Shown: positions 16,808 through 27,074, numbered from the stretch's first letter. The stretch is 64,000 nt of DNA from Chitinophaga terrae (ex Kim and Jung 2007) (GCF_900107795.1 NZ_FNRL01000005.1:236040-300039), one strand, 5' to 3'. Program-made: numbers and translations. The notes: generated by a model not told the origin, from the letters alone.

Positions 16808-18151
16808 TTATACATTAGCCGGGGCAGTTCTGCCTTTGATTCGGCCGGTGCTCATCAAGCCATCGTAGTGACGCATGAGCAGCTGGCTTTCAATCTGTTG
16901 CAAGGTATCCAGAATTACGCCCACCATGATCAGCAGGGAAGTACCACCAAAGAAGGTAGCAAAGTTGCTGTTAACTTTGAATGCTGCCGCTACTCCGGGA
17001 AGTACGCCAACTAAAGCCAGGAAGAAAGCTCCCGGTAAAGTGATGCGGTCCATTACTGCACCGATATAATCGGCAGTTGCTTTACCTGGTTTTACACCTG
17101 GAATGAAACCGTTGTTACGTTTCATTTCATCTGCCATCTGGGTTGGGTTGAAGATCAACGCAGTGTAGAAGTAGGTGAAGATGATCACGAGCAAACCAAA
17201 GATAAGGTTGTACCAACCGTTGGTATGGTCGCTGAAAATGCGGATAAATCCGGAAGCGCTTTCTGAGTTGGTAGCGAAACCAACTACAGTGGCAGGGATA
17301 AACATGATCGCCTGGGCGAAGATGATAGGCATTACACCGGCTGCATTCACTTTCAGTGGAATGAACTGGCGTACGCCGCCATATTGTTTATTACCTACAA
17401 TACGTTTGGCATAATTTACCGGGATCTTGCGGGTACCTTGTACAAGCAGGATCAGGCCTATAGTAATTAAAATAAAGATCGCGATTTCTACGAGGAACAG
17501 GATCGGGCCACCTCCTTCACCTGCAACCTTGCTGGAAAACTCTTGCACGAGCGCCTGAGGTAAACGGGCTAAGATACCCATCATGATAATGATAGAAGTA
17601 CCATTACCAATTCCTTTATCAGTGATCTTTTCACCTAACCACATTACAAACAGGGTACCTGCTGTAAGGATAACGGTAGTGGAAAGCCAGAAGAAAAAGG
17701 TACCATATTCAGGAATAATAGCGTTACCGGAGTTATTACGTAAATAAGCTACGTAAGCACTAGCCTGTAAACCTGTTACTATTACTGTGAGATAACGGGT
17801 ATATTGGTTGATCTTTTTACGCCCGCTTTCGCCTTCTTTCTGCATTTTCTGGAAACTAGGCACCGCAATTGTCAGCAATTGTATGGCGATAGAAGCAGAG
17901 ATGTAGGGCATGATACCTAACGCGAAGATGGAAGCTCTTGAAAAGGATCCGCCGGCGAACATGTTCACCAGACCGAGAATTCCCTGGTTGGATGACTTTT
18001 CAAAGTTAGCCAGTGCATTAGCGTCGATGCCAGGCAAAGCGATATAGGATCCTACACGGTAAATGAGGACCAGGAGCAGGGTGGTCAGAATGCGATTACG
18101 CAGGTCCTCAATACTCCAGATATTCTTAATCGTTTCGATAAATTTCTTCAC
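16808..18151 (-). CDS. secY: Protein translocase subunit SecY
   Basis: A 447-residue inner-membrane channel of the Sec translocon with ten hydrophobic segments. The N-terminal MKKFIETIKNIWSIEDLR cap, the plug region IDANALANF...GGSFSRASIFALGIMPYISASI, and the cytoplasmic loops RKIPVNYAKRIVG and MKRNNGFIPGVKPGK needed for ribosome and SecA binding are all conserved. Length is normal. It sits between rplO and map in the spc section, and the gap to rplO contains a hairpin at 18190-18213. Confidence 0.98.
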   Translation of the reverse strand: MKKFIETIKNIWSIEDLRNRILTTLLLVLIYRVGSYIALPGIDANALANFEKSSNQGILGLVNMFAGGSFSRASIFALGIMPYISASIAIQLLTIAVPSFQKMQKEGESGRKKINQYTRYLTVIVTGLQASAYVAYLRNNSGNAIIPEYGTFFFWLSTTVILTAGTLFVMWLGEKITDKGIGNGTSIIIMMGILARLPQALVQEFSSKVAGEGGGPILFLVEIAIFILITIGLILLVQGTRKIPVNYAKRIVGNKQYGGVRQFIPLKVNAAGVMPIIFAQAIMFIPATVVGFATNSESASGFIRIFSDHTNGWYNLIFGLLVIIFTYFYTALIFNPTQMADEMKRNNGFIPGVKPGKATADYIGAVMDRITLPGAFFLALVGVLPGVAAAFKVNSNFATFFGGTSLLIMVGVILDTLQQIESQLLMRHYDGLMSTGRIKGRTAPANV

Positions 18152-18189
18152 AGGAAGATAAAGGTTTAATAGCGCTATTAAATATGAAA

Positions 18190-18213
18190 AGACGCACTAC
18201 TCCGTAGGCGTCT
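18190..18213 (-). other. Intercistronic hairpin, rplO-secY
   Basis: AGACGC (18190-18195) pairs with GCGTCT (18208-18213), and CTAC with GTAG inside it apart from a single bulged A. A short T-run (TTTTC) follows on the minus strand, so weak attenuation before secY is possible. Confidence 0.55.
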
Positions 18214-18229
18214 CCTCAGTCGTAAAGTC

Positions 18230-18676
18230 TTATACCAGTTCTACTGATCCACCTGCAGCTTCGATGGCCTGTTTAGCTTTTTCGCTGATAGCGTTTACTT
18301 TAACAGTCACTTTAGTTTTGAGTTCGCCGTTAGCGAGGATCTTAACTTTAGCGGTGCTGTTAATCAGACCGTTCATGTACAGATTTTCCAGATTAAACTC
18401 CTGGAGGCCGTATTTTTCAACTAATTGATCCAGTTGGCCCAGGTTGAAGATTGTATATTCTTCGCGGTTATTGTTTTTGAAGCCACGTTTAGGCATACGA
18501 CGCTGAATTGGCATCTGGCCTCCTTCGAAACCTCTTTTGCTAGCATAACCAGCGCGTTGTTGAATACCTTTGTTACCTTTTGTAGAGGTACCACCTTTAC
18601 CGGAAGCCTCACCACGTCCGAGACGTTTTTCTTTATGTACAGCGCCTTGTGCTGGCTGCAATGAATGTAAGTTCAT
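18230..18676 (-). CDS. rplO: 50S ribosomal protein L15
   Basis: A 148-residue large-subunit assembly protein. The start MNLHSLQPAQGAVHKEKRLGRG and the Gly/Lys-rich extension GEASGKGGTSTKGNKGIQQRAG are the family signature, followed by the globular domain ending in SEKAKQAIEAAGGSVELV. Length is normal. The spacing to rpmD is 123 bp, wide for such operons. Confidence 0.98.
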   Translation of the reverse strand: MNLHSLQPAQGAVHKEKRLGRGEASGKGGTSTKGNKGIQQRAGYASKRGFEGGQMPIQRRMPKRGFKNNNREEYTIFNLGQLDQLVEKYGLQEFNLENLYMNGLINSTAKVKILANGELKTKVTVKVNAISEKAKQAIEAAGGSVELV

Positions 18677-18799
18677 GATTCTTAATTGTTTTTACTTGCG
18701 CGGAAATCAACCGCTCGCTTATTCTAAAATAAAAATGGTAAAGTCACAAATGTAAAGGTAAGATTATCAACAGACAATCCCACAGCAGTGTTACTTTAA

Positions 18800-18985
18800 T
18801 TAAGCGTTAACTGTTTCTACCGTTACAAGGTGATTCACTTTGCGCACCATACCCAGGATCTGAGGAGTTGCTTCCACTTCAACAGAAGATTGCAGTTTAG
18901 TCAGGCCCAGTGCCTTCAAGGTCAGTTTTTGCCTTTCAGGACGGTCAATACCACTTTTCACTTGAGTGATCTTAATCTTTGCCAT
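18800..18985 (-). CDS. rpmD: 50S ribosomal protein L30
   Basis: A 61-residue protein with the bacterial L30 pattern: [24 protein letters not shown] at the start, then a short second half with [12 protein letters not shown]. Length equals the bacterial family norm. It lies between rpsE and rplO, as in the E. coli spc operon. Confidence 0.97.
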   Translation of the reverse strand: MAKIKITQVKSGIDRPERQKLTLKALGLTKLQSSVEVEATPQILGMVRKVNHLVTVETVNA

Positions 18986-19060
18986 AAATCCCTATCCGCG
19001 TAGGCGGAGTAATTTAATTGTTAATGAAATATTTTCAAAAAATTTTCGCTGGTTATCGGA

Positions 19061-19579
19061 TTAACCGTTGAAAACTTTTTTCAGGGCAACGCCTCTGGTT
19101 TTTGATACGCTGATCGGTTCGCGCAGTAAGCCTAAAGCTTTAAAGGTAGCTTTTACCACGTTGTGCGGGTTAGCAGAACCTAAAGATTTAGCCAGTACGT
19201 CGGTTACTCCTGCACTTTCCAATACGGCACGCATAGAACCTCCGGCGATTACACCAGTACCGTGAGCAGCTGGTTTAATCAACACTTTAGCAGCACCTTC
19301 TTTTGCGAATTGATCGTGAGGGATAGTACCGTGCATAACAGGAACCTTGATCAGGTTCTTTTTAGCATCGTCTATACCTTTGGTGATAGCCTGCTGTACT
19401 TCTTTAGCTTTACCAAGACCGTGACCTACCACGCCGTTTTCGTTACCAACAACTACTAAAGCGGAGAAACTGAAAGTACGACCGCCTTTAGTGGTTTTAG
19501 TAACACGGTTGATCGCCACCACTTTCTCTTTCAGCTCCAGATCACCAGCCTTTACTTTATTGAATGAATTCTTTGCCAT
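19061..19579 (-). CDS. rpsE: 30S ribosomal protein S5
   Basis: A 172-residue protein that helps decoding accuracy. The N-terminal double-stranded RNA-binding domain contains [25 protein letters not shown] and [10 protein letters not shown]. The C-terminal domain contains [20 protein letters not shown] and [13 protein letters not shown]. Length is normal. It is cotranscribed with rplR upstream and rpmD downstream. Confidence 0.98.
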   Translation of the reverse strand: MAKNSFNKVKAGDLELKEKVVAINRVTKTTKGGRTFSFSALVVVGNENGVVGHGLGKAKEVQQAITKGIDDAKKNLIKVPVMHGTIPHDQFAKEGAAKVLIKPAAHGTGVIAGGSMRAVLESAGVTDVLAKSLGSANPHNVVKATFKALGLLREPISVSKTRGVALKKVFNG

Positions 19580-19631
19580 TTTATTTTATAAGAATTACTT
19601 GTTCAGAATTATACAATTCGGACTCCGGTGA

Positions 19632-19985
19632 TTAAAACTGAAGACCGCCTTCTCTTGCTCCATCAGCAACGCTTTTCACGCGGCCATGGTATAAATAACC
19701 ACTTCTGTCGAAAACGCATTGGGTGATACCCAGGGCCAGTGCTTTCGCTGCCACTGCTTTACCAACCAAAACAGATTTCTCAGATTTAGTACCTTGCTGG
19801 GCTTTGATATCCTTATCGCGGGAAGAAGCTGATGCCAGGGTTGTACCGTTGGTATCATCAATCAGTTGCACATAGATATCGCTGTTGCTGCGAAACACAG
19901 ACAATCTTGGATTCTTTGCAGTACCGCTAACTTTCTTACGAATGCGATAACGGATCTTCTGTCTCCTGTTAACTTTTGTGCTCAT
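19632..19985 (-). CDS. rplR: 50S ribosomal protein L18
   Basis: A 117-residue 5S rRNA-binding protein. The basic N-terminus [16 protein letters not shown], the [19 protein letters not shown] core and the C-terminal [26 protein letters not shown] are conserved. Length is normal. The gap to rplF holds a hairpin with one mismatch (20034-20045 with 20051-20062). Confidence 0.98.
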   Translation of the reverse strand: MSTKVNRRQKIRYRIRKKVSGTAKNPRLSVFRSNSDIYVQLIDDTNGTTLASASSRDKDIKAQQGTKSEKSVLVGKAVAAKALALGITQCVFDRSGYLYHGRVKSVADGAREGGLQF

Positions 19986-20073
19986 TTTGAGTTTTTATTT
20001 TATTCTCCCGATGCTGCCGGGAAGTGTAAAACCGGCTAACCAGGCGGCAAGCCTGATTAGCCAATTAATAATT

Positions 20074-20628
20074 TTATTTACCAGCTGATTTACCAGCTTT
20101 TTTACGTACAACTTCGTCGCTGTAGCGAACACCTTTACCTTTGTAAGGCTCTGGTTTACGCAGGCTGCGGATTTTAGCAGCTACCTGACCCAGCAGTTGA
20201 TTATCAGTACCTTCCAACATGATCTTAGGGTTTTGACCTTTTTCAGTCAGGGTAGATACTTTCAGTTCTTTAGGAACTTCGAAAACGATGTTGTGAGAAT
20301 AACCTAAAGACAGATCCAGTAACTGGCCGGAGTTAGTAGCTTTATAACCCACACCCACCAGTTCCAGTTGTTTTTTGAATCCTTCGGTTACACCAGTAAC
20401 CATGTTAGCGATCAAAGCGCGGTATAAACCGTGTAATGCTTTGTGGCGGATCTGGTCAGTAGGGCGAACAACGTTAACAACGCCATCTTTCACTTCCACT
20501 TTGATATCTCTGTCAACAGATCTTTTTAATTCGCCTTTAGGACCTTTTACGGTTACTTCATTGGCTGGAGAAACTGTAACAGTAACGCCGCTGGCCAATT
20601 TGATAGGACTCTTACCTATACGTGACAT
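20074..20628 (-). CDS. rplF: 50S ribosomal protein L6
   Basis: A 184-residue protein with two related domains located near the factor-binding site. The start MSRIGKSPIKLASGVTVTV and the C-terminal ATKI-type region AAKIRSLRKPEPYKGKGVRY, the family signature PEPYKGKGI, are present. A short Lys-rich tail follows. Length is normal. It lies between rpsH and rplR. Confidence 0.98.
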   Translation of the reverse strand: MSRIGKSPIKLASGVTVTVSPANEVTVKGPKGELKRSVDRDIKVEVKDGVVNVVRPTDQIRHKALHGLYRALIANMVTGVTEGFKKQLELVGVGYKATNSGQLLDLSLGYSHNIVFEVPKELKVSTLTEKGQNPKIMLEGTDNQLLGQVAAKIRSLRKPEPYKGKGVRYSDEVVRKKAGKSAGK

Positions 20629-20758
20629 AACTTTAATTTAAAGTTGTTTATAACTTGTTTTTTACCGGGGTTATCTGTGTTCAGCGCCGTATAGAAAGCT
20701 TAATTGTCAGATAACAGGAAAGACTGACGTAGTCGGTAACCGCTAGTCAGTCAATATA

Positions 20759-21157
20759 TTAATAGATGTAGCAAACTACTTCGCCACCTACATTTTGAGC
20801 TTTTGCTTCTTTATCGGTCATTACGCCTTTAGAAGTGGAGATGATAGCGATGCCCAAACCATTTTTAACGCGTTTGAATTCGCCTGGTTTAGCGTATTGA
20901 CGCAGACCTGGACGGCTTACACGCTGTAATTCCTGGATAGCAGGAATTTTGGTTACAGGGTCGTATTTCAACGCGATTTTGATCACGCCTTGTTTGTTAT
21001 CTTCTTCGAATTTGTATTTCAGGATATACCCTTTATCATACAAAATTTCGGTAATACGTTTTTTCAGCTTAGAGGCTGGAATTTCCACGATCCTGTGGGT
21101 GGCCATTTGCGCGTTCCGGATACGTGTCAGGAAGTCTGCTATTGGATCAGTAACCAT
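20759..21157 (-). CDS. rpsH: 30S ribosomal protein S8
   Basis: A 132-residue central-domain 16S rRNA-binding protein. The start DPIADFLTRIRNAQMATH and the C-terminal RPGLRQYAK...GLGIAIISTSKGVMTDKEA block are the S8 signature. In E. coli S8 represses the spc operon at the rplE leader. Here the rplX-rplE junction overlaps, so a similar control would have to act upstream of rplX. The gap to rplF carries a GACTGAC / GTCAGTC hairpin (20722-20752). Confidence 0.98.
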   Translation of the reverse strand: MVTDPIADFLTRIRNAQMATHRIVEIPASKLKKRITEILYDKGYILKYKFEEDNKQGVIKIALKYDPVTKIPAIQELQRVSRPGLRQYAKPGEFKRVKNGLGIAIISTSKGVMTDKEAKAQNVGGEVVCYIY

Positions 21158-21283
21158 TGCTTAAATAGTTTTGATAGATGTTTACAATGCGATATCCAAT
21201 CGTAATTAGATGGGAATCAAATAACTAGATTTAAAGCTTAAAGATGCCGGACAAGTTAAGATAACTATCCAGGATCCAAAGGC

Positions 21284-21553
21284 TTACCAGCTGGCTTTTC
21301 TTACGCCAGGGATTTTACCTGCGAGTGCCAGGTCACGGAACATGTTCCTGCAGATACCGAAGTGACGCATGTAGCCTTTAGGACGACCGGTCAGCTGGCA
21401 CCTGTTTTTCAGACGAACAGGAGATGCATTTTTTGGAAGCTGGTCCAGTGCAGCATAGTCACCAGCAGCTTTCAGGGCAGCGCGCTTTTCAGCGAATTTA
21501 GCTACCATTGCTTCTCTTTTCCTTTGTCTGGCTTTTACGGATTCTTTTGCCAT
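21284..21553 (-). CDS. rpsN: 30S ribosomal protein S14
   Basis: An 89-residue long-type S14 with the conserved second half [20 protein letters not shown] then [22 protein letters not shown]. It lacks the CxxC pairs of the short zinc-binding form, so it is the zinc-free type. It lies between rplE and rpsH, with a 20-bp gap to rplE. Confidence 0.98.
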   Translation of the reverse strand: MAKESVKARQRKREAMVAKFAEKRAALKAAGDYAALDQLPKNASPVRLKNRCQLTGRPKGYMRHFGICRNMFRDLALAGKIPGVRKASW

Positions 21554-21573
21554 AATTAATTTATCGTTTCGAT

Positions 21574-22149
21574 TTACTGATTATCTTTTTTAATGTTCCT
21601 GAACGGCATGCCCAGTTCTTTCAGGAGCTCGTAAGCTTCTTCGTTGGTTTGAGCGGTAGTAACGAAAGTGATATCCATACCGGAGATCCTGGTTACTTTA
21701 TCGATGTCGATTTCAGGGAAGATGATCTGTTCAGTGATACCCAGGGTATAGTTACCGCGGCCATCGAACGCTTTATCATTGATACCTTTGAAGTCACGTA
21801 CGCGAGGCAGTGATACAGAGATCAAACGATCCAGAAAATCGTACATATTAGTACCACGTAAGGTAACGCGGGCGCCAATAGGCATGTTTTTCCTGAGTTT
21901 GAAGTTAGAGATATCTTTTTTAGACAAGGTAGCGATTGCTTTCTGACCGGAGATACGGGTCATTTCGTCTACCGCGATATCCACCAGTTTCTTATCACCT
22001 ACTGCGCCATTGATACCTTGGTTCAGGCAGATCTTTTGCAGACGAGGAACTTGCATTACAGTTTTGTAATTGAATCTCTTCATCAGGGCGGATCTAACCT
22101 CGTCCTGATATTTTTTCTGCAGTCTTGGAGTATATTTTGCGTTTGACAT
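21574..22149 (-). CDS. rplE: 50S ribosomal protein L5
   Basis: A 191-residue 5S rRNA- and P-site tRNA-contacting protein. The core [32 protein letters not shown] and the C-terminal [20 protein letters not shown] are conserved. Its start codon overlaps the rplX stop by one base (TAATG), which implies translational coupling. Length is normal. Confidence 0.98.
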   Translation of the reverse strand: MSNAKYTPRLQKKYQDEVRSALMKRFNYKTVMQVPRLQKICLNQGINGAVGDKKLVDIAVDEMTRISGQKAIATLSKKDISNFKLRKNMPIGARVTLRGTNMYDFLDRLISVSLPRVRDFKGINDKAFDGRGNYTLGITEQIIFPEIDIDKVTRISGMDITFVTTAQTNEEAYELLKELGMPFRNIKKDNQ

Positions 22150-22487
22150 TACTTAATTACCTCCCCTGATTTTTTTGCGATACGAATTAATTTACCGTTT
22201 TCTCTCTGCCTGTTAACCCTGGTTGGTTTACCAGTTTTAGCATCCCACAGCATCACGTTGGAGATAGCGATAGGAGCTTCCTGCTTAACGATACCACCTT
22301 TGGTATTTTGAGCAGTAGGCTTAGTGTGTTTGGTAACAATGTTAACGCCTTCGACAATAACGCGGGCTTTATCAGGCTGCACTTCCAGCACTTTACGTGG
22401 CTTGGTCCTGTCCTTGTCTTCGCCGGCAATAACCGCAACCAGGTCGCCTTTTTTAATGTTGAATTTAGGCTTAAATCTAGTTTTCAT
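22149..22487 (-). CDS. rplX: 50S ribosomal protein L24
   Basis: A 112-residue assembly-initiating large-subunit protein. The KOW motif ([25 protein letters not shown]) fills the first third and is followed by [14 protein letters not shown]. Length is normal. It heads a possible second transcription block: the 167-bp gap to rplN contains a 15-bp inverted repeat, a -7 element and a hairpin close to this start codon. Confidence 0.98.
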   Translation of the reverse strand: MKTRFKPKFNIKKGDLVAVIAGEDKDRTKPRKVLEVQPDKARVIVEGVNIVTKHTKPTAQNTKGGIVKQEAPIAISNVMLWDAKTGKPTRVNRQRENGKLIRIAKKSGEVIK

Positions 22488-22510
22488 TACTTTGATTTAT
22501 TTATAAACGC

Positions 22511-22534
22511 CAAGCGAAACCATAGTTTCGCTTG
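22511..22534 (-). other. Hairpin in the rplX leader
   Basis: CAAGCGAAAC (22511-22520) and GTTTCGCTTG (22525-22534) are perfect complements with a CATA loop, ending 24 bp upstream of the rplX start codon. It could be a binding site for an autoregulatory ribosomal protein; the regulator is not known. Confidence 0.6.
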
Positions 22535-22568
22535 ATTAATGTTTTTTCTCGTTCTTGCAAACGGGCTG

Positions 22569-22576
22569 CAAAGATA
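22569..22576 (-). promoter_or_regulatory. Possible internal promoter before rplX
   Basis: On the minus strand TATCTTTG fits the TAnnTTTG -7 element and lies about 80 bp upstream of rplX, directly behind the 15-bp inverted repeat. No consensus TTG is at the right spacing. Confidence 0.4.
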
Positions 22577-22589
22577 AGAAATATTTTGG

Positions 22590-22647
22590 GATTTTGAGAT
22601 TTTGGCCTTTTTGACAAAAATTTCAAAAAAAACAAAATCTCAAAATC
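22590..22647 (-). terminator. 15-bp inverted repeat between rplN and rplX
   Basis: GATTTTGAGATTTTG (22590-22604) and CAAAATCTCAAAATC (22633-22647) are perfect complements enclosing 28 nt. It starts 7 bp behind the rplN stop. The stem is AT-rich and no T-run follows, so full termination is uncertain; attenuation or mRNA processing is possible. Confidence 0.5.
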
Positions 22648-22654
22648 GTACTAT

Positions 22655-23023
22655 TTATAATACCTCAGGAGCGAGGGAGATAATTTTCATATATCCCTTG
22701 TCTCTCAATTCACGGGCAACCGGACCGAAAATACGGGTACCGCGGGGTTCGTCTGAGTTATTCAGCAGTACAACTGCGTTATCGTCGAACCGGATATAAG
22801 AACCATCTTTACGACGTAATTTGTTTTTGGTTCTAACGATTACAGCTTTAGTAACCATACCTTTCTTTACACCACCACCAGGGATTGCGTCTTTCACGGT
22901 TACTACGATTTTATCGCCTACTTTAGCGTAGTCCTGACCTGAGTTACCTAATACGCGGATGCAGAGTACTTCTTTTGCACCGCTGTTATCAGCTACGCTC
23001 AGTCTTGTTTCTTGTTGTATCAT
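22655..23023 (-). CDS. rplN: 50S ribosomal protein L14
   Basis: A 122-residue subunit-interface protein. [26 protein letters not shown] at the start and [22 protein letters not shown] are the signature of the family. Length is exactly normal. It is followed by the widest structured gap of the operon. Confidence 0.98.
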   Translation of the reverse strand: MIQQETRLSVADNSGAKEVLCIRVLGNSGQDYAKVGDKIVVTVKDAIPGGGVKKGMVTKAVIVRTKNKLRRKDGSYIRFDDNAVVLLNNSDEPRGTRIFGPVARELRDKGYMKIISLAPEVL

Positions 23024-23095
23024 CGAAATGAGATTTGTTGTTTAATCAGCGGCTGGTACCAGGGAAGCTGGCAGCAGCTTGAAACAAATGATAAA

Positions 23096-23356
23096 TTATT
23101 TTACTTTTTCGATTACTTCTACCAATCTCCAGCATTTGTTTTTGCTCAGAGGGCGAGTTTCCGCGATTTTCACGGTATCACCAATGCTGCACTCGTTATT
23201 TTCATCGTGTGCCATGAATTTGGTAGTTTTTTTCACGAATTTACCATAGATCGGGTGCTTCACTTTACGCTCCACCTTCACAGTGATGGTTTTATCCATT
23301 TTGTTGCTGGAAACCACACCAACCCTGGTTTTTCTTAATTTTCTTTCGGTCGTCAT
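23096..23356 (-). CDS. rpsQ: 30S ribosomal protein S17
   Basis: An 86-residue OB-fold protein that binds 16S rRNA early in assembly. [19 protein letters not shown] and the later [21 protein letters not shown], the S17 signature, are present. Length is normal. It lies between rpmC and rplN. Confidence 0.98.
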   Translation of the reverse strand: MTTERKLRKTRVGVVSSNKMDKTITVKVERKVKHPIYGKFVKKTTKFMAHDENNECSIGDTVKIAETRPLSKNKCWRLVEVIEKVK

Positions 23357-23439
23357 TGTTGAAAGTATTTAACCCTCCGGGGGGAGGACATAATTTGTTA
23401 TACTAATGCTTTTCAGCAGTTCGATCAGGAACTGAAGAT

Positions 23440-23640
23440 CTAGAAGCCCAACTCTCTTCTACGCAGTTCGGTATTCATACGAGCGATGTCGCGTCTAACG
23501 GCGCGGATGCTCATTGGATTTTCGATTGGCGTAATTGCATGACCAAAGGTCATTTTTTTCAAGCGGAGTTTCTCAGCAGAGATTTTCTCTTTAAGATCTT
23601 GATCGCTCAGTCCTTTCAGATCCAGCTTTTCTTTTGCCAT
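23440..23640 (-). CDS. rpmC: 50S ribosomal protein L29
   Basis: A 66-residue protein of two helices located near the tunnel exit. LSDQDLKEKISAEKLRLKKMTFGHA and the second helix with IRAVRRDIARMNTELRRRE fit the family. Length is normal, 61 bp behind rplP. Confidence 0.97.
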   Translation of the reverse strand: MAKEKLDLKGLSDQDLKEKISAEKLRLKKMTFGHAITPIENPMSIRAVRRDIARMNTELRRRELGF

Positions 23641-23701
23641 TTGTATTTGAATTTGAGACGGTCGTTTGCGGACCGGGAATTTGAGTTATTGTGCTTAGGA
23701 A

Positions 23702-24121
23702 TTACGCAACGTAGTCACGGCTCGTTACGAATTTTACTTTGATAGGCAGTTTTTGAGCGGCCAGTTCCATTGCTTCTTTAGCAACTTGTAAAGGAACGCC
23801 ATCTGCTTCAAATAAAATTCTACCCGGTTTTACTACTGCTGCCCAATGGTCTGGAGCACCTTTACCTTTACCCATCCTCACTTCCAAAGGTTTAGCAGTG
23901 ATTGGTTTATCAGGGAAAATACGGATCCAAACGTTACCCTCACGTTTCATGTGCCTTGTTAAAGCAACACGAGCAGCTTCAATCTGCCTGTCTGTGATCC
24001 ACTTAGGTTCTAATGCTTTAAGGCCGAAAGTACCAAAGGAAAGAGTAGCGCCTCTTTTAGCGTTCCCCTTGATGCGACCTTTGTGCATCTTCCTGTGTTT
24101 CACTCTTTTTGGCTGTAACAT
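23702..24121 (-). CDS. rplP: 50S ribosomal protein L16
   Basis: A 139-residue protein that shapes the A site and is needed for late assembly. [19 protein letters not shown], the [24 protein letters not shown] segment and the [18 protein letters not shown] block are highly conserved. Length is normal. Confidence 0.98.
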   Translation of the reverse strand: MLQPKRVKHRKMHKGRIKGNAKRGATLSFGTFGLKALEPKWITDRQIEAARVALTRHMKREGNVWIRIFPDKPITAKPLEVRMGKGKGAPDHWAAVVKPGRILFEADGVPLQVAKEAMELAAQKLPIKVKFVTSRDYVA

Positions 24122-24176
24122 CTTCTATATTGTTAATGTTAATAGTAATTGTTAATATCTGCTTTACCGCCAGAGA

Positions 24177-24956
24177 TTATCTGCGGCCGCCACCACGGTT
24201 ATCTCCACCTCTTCTGTCACCACCGCGACCACCTTCTCTGCGTTCGCCATGATGTTCTCTTCTGTCGCCACCGCCGCGGTTTTCGCTTTCTTTACCTGTT
24301 AATACGTTAGGGTTTAAATCGCGTTTACCCAGTACTTCACCTTTACAGATCCATACTTTGATACCGATTTTACCATAAACGGTTAAAGCAAAGAGAGAAG
24401 CGTAGTCGATGTCCATACGGAAAGTATGTAATGGAACGCGACCTTGTTTCATTTCTTCGGAGCGGGCAATTTCAGCACCACCTAAACGGCCGCTGATCTT
24501 AACCTTGATACCTTCAGCACCCATTCTCAGTGCAGTAGCGATCGCCATTTTGATAGCGCGTTTGTAGTTGATACGGCTTTCAATTTGTTTAGCGATTGTT
24601 TCAGCAACGATGTTGGCATCCATTTCAGGGCGGCGGATCTCCAGGATGTTGATCTGAACATCTTCCTTACCTGTCAATTTCTTCAGCTCTTCTTTGATGC
24701 GATCAACTTCGTTACCGCCTTTACCGATAATGATACCAGGCTTAGAAGTATGAACAGTGATGATTAACTTACCTAAAGTTCTTTCGATCACAACTCTAGA
24801 AATGCCACCTTTATTGATACGGGCATTCAGATAAGTTCTGATCTTGTTATCTTCGATCAGTTTGGTAGCAAAATCTTTCTTGCTGCCATACCAATTAGAG
24901 TCCCATCCTCTGATGATACCTAACCTGTTACCAATAGGATTTGTTTTCTGACCCAT
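24177..24956 (-). CDS. rpsC: 30S ribosomal protein S3
   Basis: A 259-residue protein at the mRNA entry site. The N-terminal [23 protein letters not shown], the KH domain [15 protein letters not shown] sequence ([18 protein letters not shown]) and the C-terminal domain through [17 protein letters not shown] are conserved. The last ~35 residues are an Arg/Gly/Asp-rich repeat tail ([20 protein letters not shown]). This makes it longer than E. coli S3 (233) and probably adds RNA contacts. Confidence 0.98.
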   Translation of the reverse strand: MGQKTNPIGNRLGIIRGWDSNWYGSKKDFATKLIEDNKIRTYLNARINKGGISRVVIERTLGKLIITVHTSKPGIIIGKGGNEVDRIKEELKKLTGKEDVQINILEIRRPEMDANIVAETIAKQIESRINYKRAIKMAIATALRMGAEGIKVKISGRLGGAEIARSEEMKQGRVPLHTFRMDIDYASLFALTVYGKIGIKVWICKGEVLGKRDLNPNVLTGKESENRGGGDRREHHGERREGGRGGDRRGGDNRGGGRR

Positions 24957-25020
24957 GTTCTGGTTATTTGTCTATTAGTTTAATAGTTTTATTTCATTTT
25001 CGTTTCCGGTATGGCACAGA

Positions 25021-25368
25021 TTATTGTGCTTTACTGTCAACAACAATCGTTACGTGGTTACTTCTCTTGCGGATTCTGTAACCTCTACCTTGAGGAGCAG
25101 GGCGCATTCTTTTCAGGGTGCGGCCACCGTCAACAAAAATAGTTTTTACGATCAGGTTAGCATCTTCTACCCTTGCACCTTCGTTCTTCACTTTCCAGTT
25201 AGCGATAGCAGATACCAGCAGTTTTTCTAAAGGTACGCTTGGGTGCTTTGGATGGAATTTCAAAATATTCAAAGCCTTTTCTACATCCAGACCACGAATT
25301 AAGTCTGCCAGCAAACGCATTTTGCGGGGAGATGTAGGATTATTATTCAGCTTAGCTACTGCTTCCAT
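25021..25368 (-). CDS. rplV: 50S ribosomal protein L22
   Basis: A 115-residue protein whose beta hairpin lines the exit tunnel. [24 protein letters not shown] at the start and the tunnel-loop region [25 protein letters not shown] are conserved. Length is normal. A long imperfect hairpin lies in the gap to rpsS (about 25404-25458). Confidence 0.98.
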   Translation of the reverse strand: MEAVAKLNNNPTSPRKMRLLADLIRGLDVEKALNILKFHPKHPSVPLEKLLVSAIANWKVKNEGARVEDANLIVKTIFVDGGRTLKRMRPAPQGRGYRIRKRSNHVTIVVDSKAQ

Positions 25369-25462
25369 TGTTATTAATTTCTTTTATTATTTAGTGTCTG
25401 TTGTCTGAAGGTTGCGTACTGGTTTGAAACCTTACTTCAAACCTTCGGCTTTCAGACTATAA

Positions 25463-25729
25463 TTACATTTTCTTGTTTACGTGTCCTCTGAAGTTACGTG
25501 TAGGTGCAAATTCACCCAGTTTATGACCAACCATGAATTCTGTTACATAAACAGGAATAAATTTGTTGCCATTGTGAACTGCGAAGGTATGACCAACGAA
25601 ATCAGGCGTGATAGTAGAACGACGGCTCCAAGTTTTGATAACAGTGCGTTTGGTGCCAGCATTCATTTTTTCAACCTTGTTTTCTAATTTTTGGTCTACG
25701 TAAGGACCTTTTCTTATGGAACGAGCCAT
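25463..25729 (-). CDS. rpsS: 30S ribosomal protein S19
   Basis: An 88-residue head protein that forms a complex with S13. [41 protein letters not shown] and [17 protein letters not shown] are all family signatures. Length is normal. A GC-rich hairpin (CCGGTCTC / GAGACCGG, 25757-25780) lies in the gap to rplB. Confidence 0.98.
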   Translation of the reverse strand: MARSIRKGPYVDQKLENKVEKMNAGTKRTVIKTWSRRSTITPDFVGHTFAVHNGNKFIPVYVTEFMVGHKLGEFAPTRNFRGHVNKKM

Positions 25730-25789
25730 GTCTTTACTATTTATGATTTTTCAAACCCGGTCTCTGTTGCCGGAGACCGGATTCAGAAA

Positions 25790-26623
25790 TTATAATTTTT
25801 TACCGTTTTTTCTGCTAATGATCAGTTTATCAGAACTCTTATGTGGTTTTCTGGTTTTCAGACCTTTTGCATATTTACCAGTTCTTGATCTAGGATGGCC
25901 GCCTGAAGATTTACCTTCACCACCACCCATTGGGTGATCTACTGGGTTCATTGCAACACCACGGTTACGAGGACGGATACCTCTCCAACGGTTAGCACCT
26001 GCTTTACCGATAGATTGCAGGGCGTGATCTGAGTTAGAAACGGTACCAACGGTAGCTTTACAAGTATTTAATACTTTACGCAGCTCACCGGAAGGCATTT
26101 TCAACACAGCGTATTTTTCTTCCTTGTTGGATAATTGTGCATAAGCACCGGCGCTTCTTGCGATGGCGCCGCCTTTACCAGGTTGCAGTTCAATGTTGTG
26201 AACTACAGTACCCAGGGGCATGTTTTTCAGAGGGAGAGCGTTACCTACTTCAGGCGCTACTTCTGCACCGCTGATAACAGTGCTGCCAACCTGTAAGCCT
26301 TGCGGAGCGATGATGTAACGTTTTTCACCATCAGCATAGCTTACCAGTGCGATGAAAGCACTACGGTTTGGATCGTATTCGATAGTTTTAACGGTAGCAG
26401 GAATGTTTTCCTTGTCGCGTTTAAAATCTATGATACGGTATTGTTTTTTGTGACCGCCACCGATATAGCGCATAGACATTCTACCTTGCGCGTTTCTACC
26501 ACCGGATCTTTTTGCAGGCTCCAGGAGGCTTTTTTCAGGGGTATCAGCTGTTAATTCGGCATATGCGTTGCCAATTTTCCAGCGGGTACCGGCCGTCATT
26601 GGTTTGTACTTCTTCAGTGCCAT
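25790..26623 (-). CDS. rplB: 50S ribosomal protein L2
   Basis: A 277-residue primary 23S rRNA-binding protein close to the peptidyl transferase centre. The SPEKSLL-type N-terminal region ([26 protein letters not shown]), the [20 protein letters not shown] segment and the C-terminal [20 protein letters not shown], holding the conserved histidine, are present. Length is normal. Confidence 0.98.
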   Translation of the reverse strand: MALKKYKPMTAGTRWKIGNAYAELTADTPEKSLLEPAKRSGGRNAQGRMSMRYIGGGHKKQYRIIDFKRDKENIPATVKTIEYDPNRSAFIALVSYADGEKRYIIAPQGLQVGSTVISGAEVAPEVGNALPLKNMPLGTVVHNIELQPGKGGAIARSAGAYAQLSNKEEKYAVLKMPSGELRKVLNTCKATVGTVSNSDHALQSIGKAGANRWRGIRPRNRGVAMNPVDHPMGGGEGKSSGGHPRSRTGKYAKGLKTRKPHKSSDKLIISRKNGKKL

Positions 26624-26712
26624 TACTTCCTAAAAAGTTAAATGTTGTTGATTAAAATTATGATTGTCGTCTGTATATACATCCACATCCTGGCGGTTAA
26701 GCCAGAACGGCA

Positions 26713-27012
26713 CTACATGTTAGCATACAGATCTATAGTTTCGCCTTCTGCAATGGTAATGATCGCCTTTTTGTAAGACGGTTTTTTACCAGCAATGAAA
26801 CCGGCTTTAGTAAAGCGGAATTTAGCTTTACCAGGCATTACAGCAGTATTTACATCTGCAACGGTTACGCCGTAGAATTCTTCCACTGCTTTTTTGATCT
26901 CCAGTTTGTTGGCTTTTTTGTCAACAATGAAGTAGTAGCGGTTGAATTTATCGGTAGCTTTATTTACCTTTTCGGTAACCACCGGTTTGATTAAAACATC
27001 TGAAAGTTTCAT
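26713..27012 (-). CDS. rplW: 50S ribosomal protein L23
   Basis: A 99-residue protein at the tunnel exit, the docking site for trigger factor and SRP. IKPVVTEKVNKATDKFNRYYF and KKAVEEFYGVTVADVNTAVMPGK match the family. Length is normal for bacteria. Confidence 0.97.
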   Translation of the reverse strand: MKLSDVLIKPVVTEKVNKATDKFNRYYFIVDKKANKLEIKKAVEEFYGVTVADVNTAVMPGKAKFRFTKAGFIAGKKPSYKKAIITIAEGETIDLYANM

Positions 27013-27074
27013 CTTCTTATCGCTTATCGCTTTTAGCTTAGAGCTTTAGCTTGTTAATTAATTGGTTATCAATC

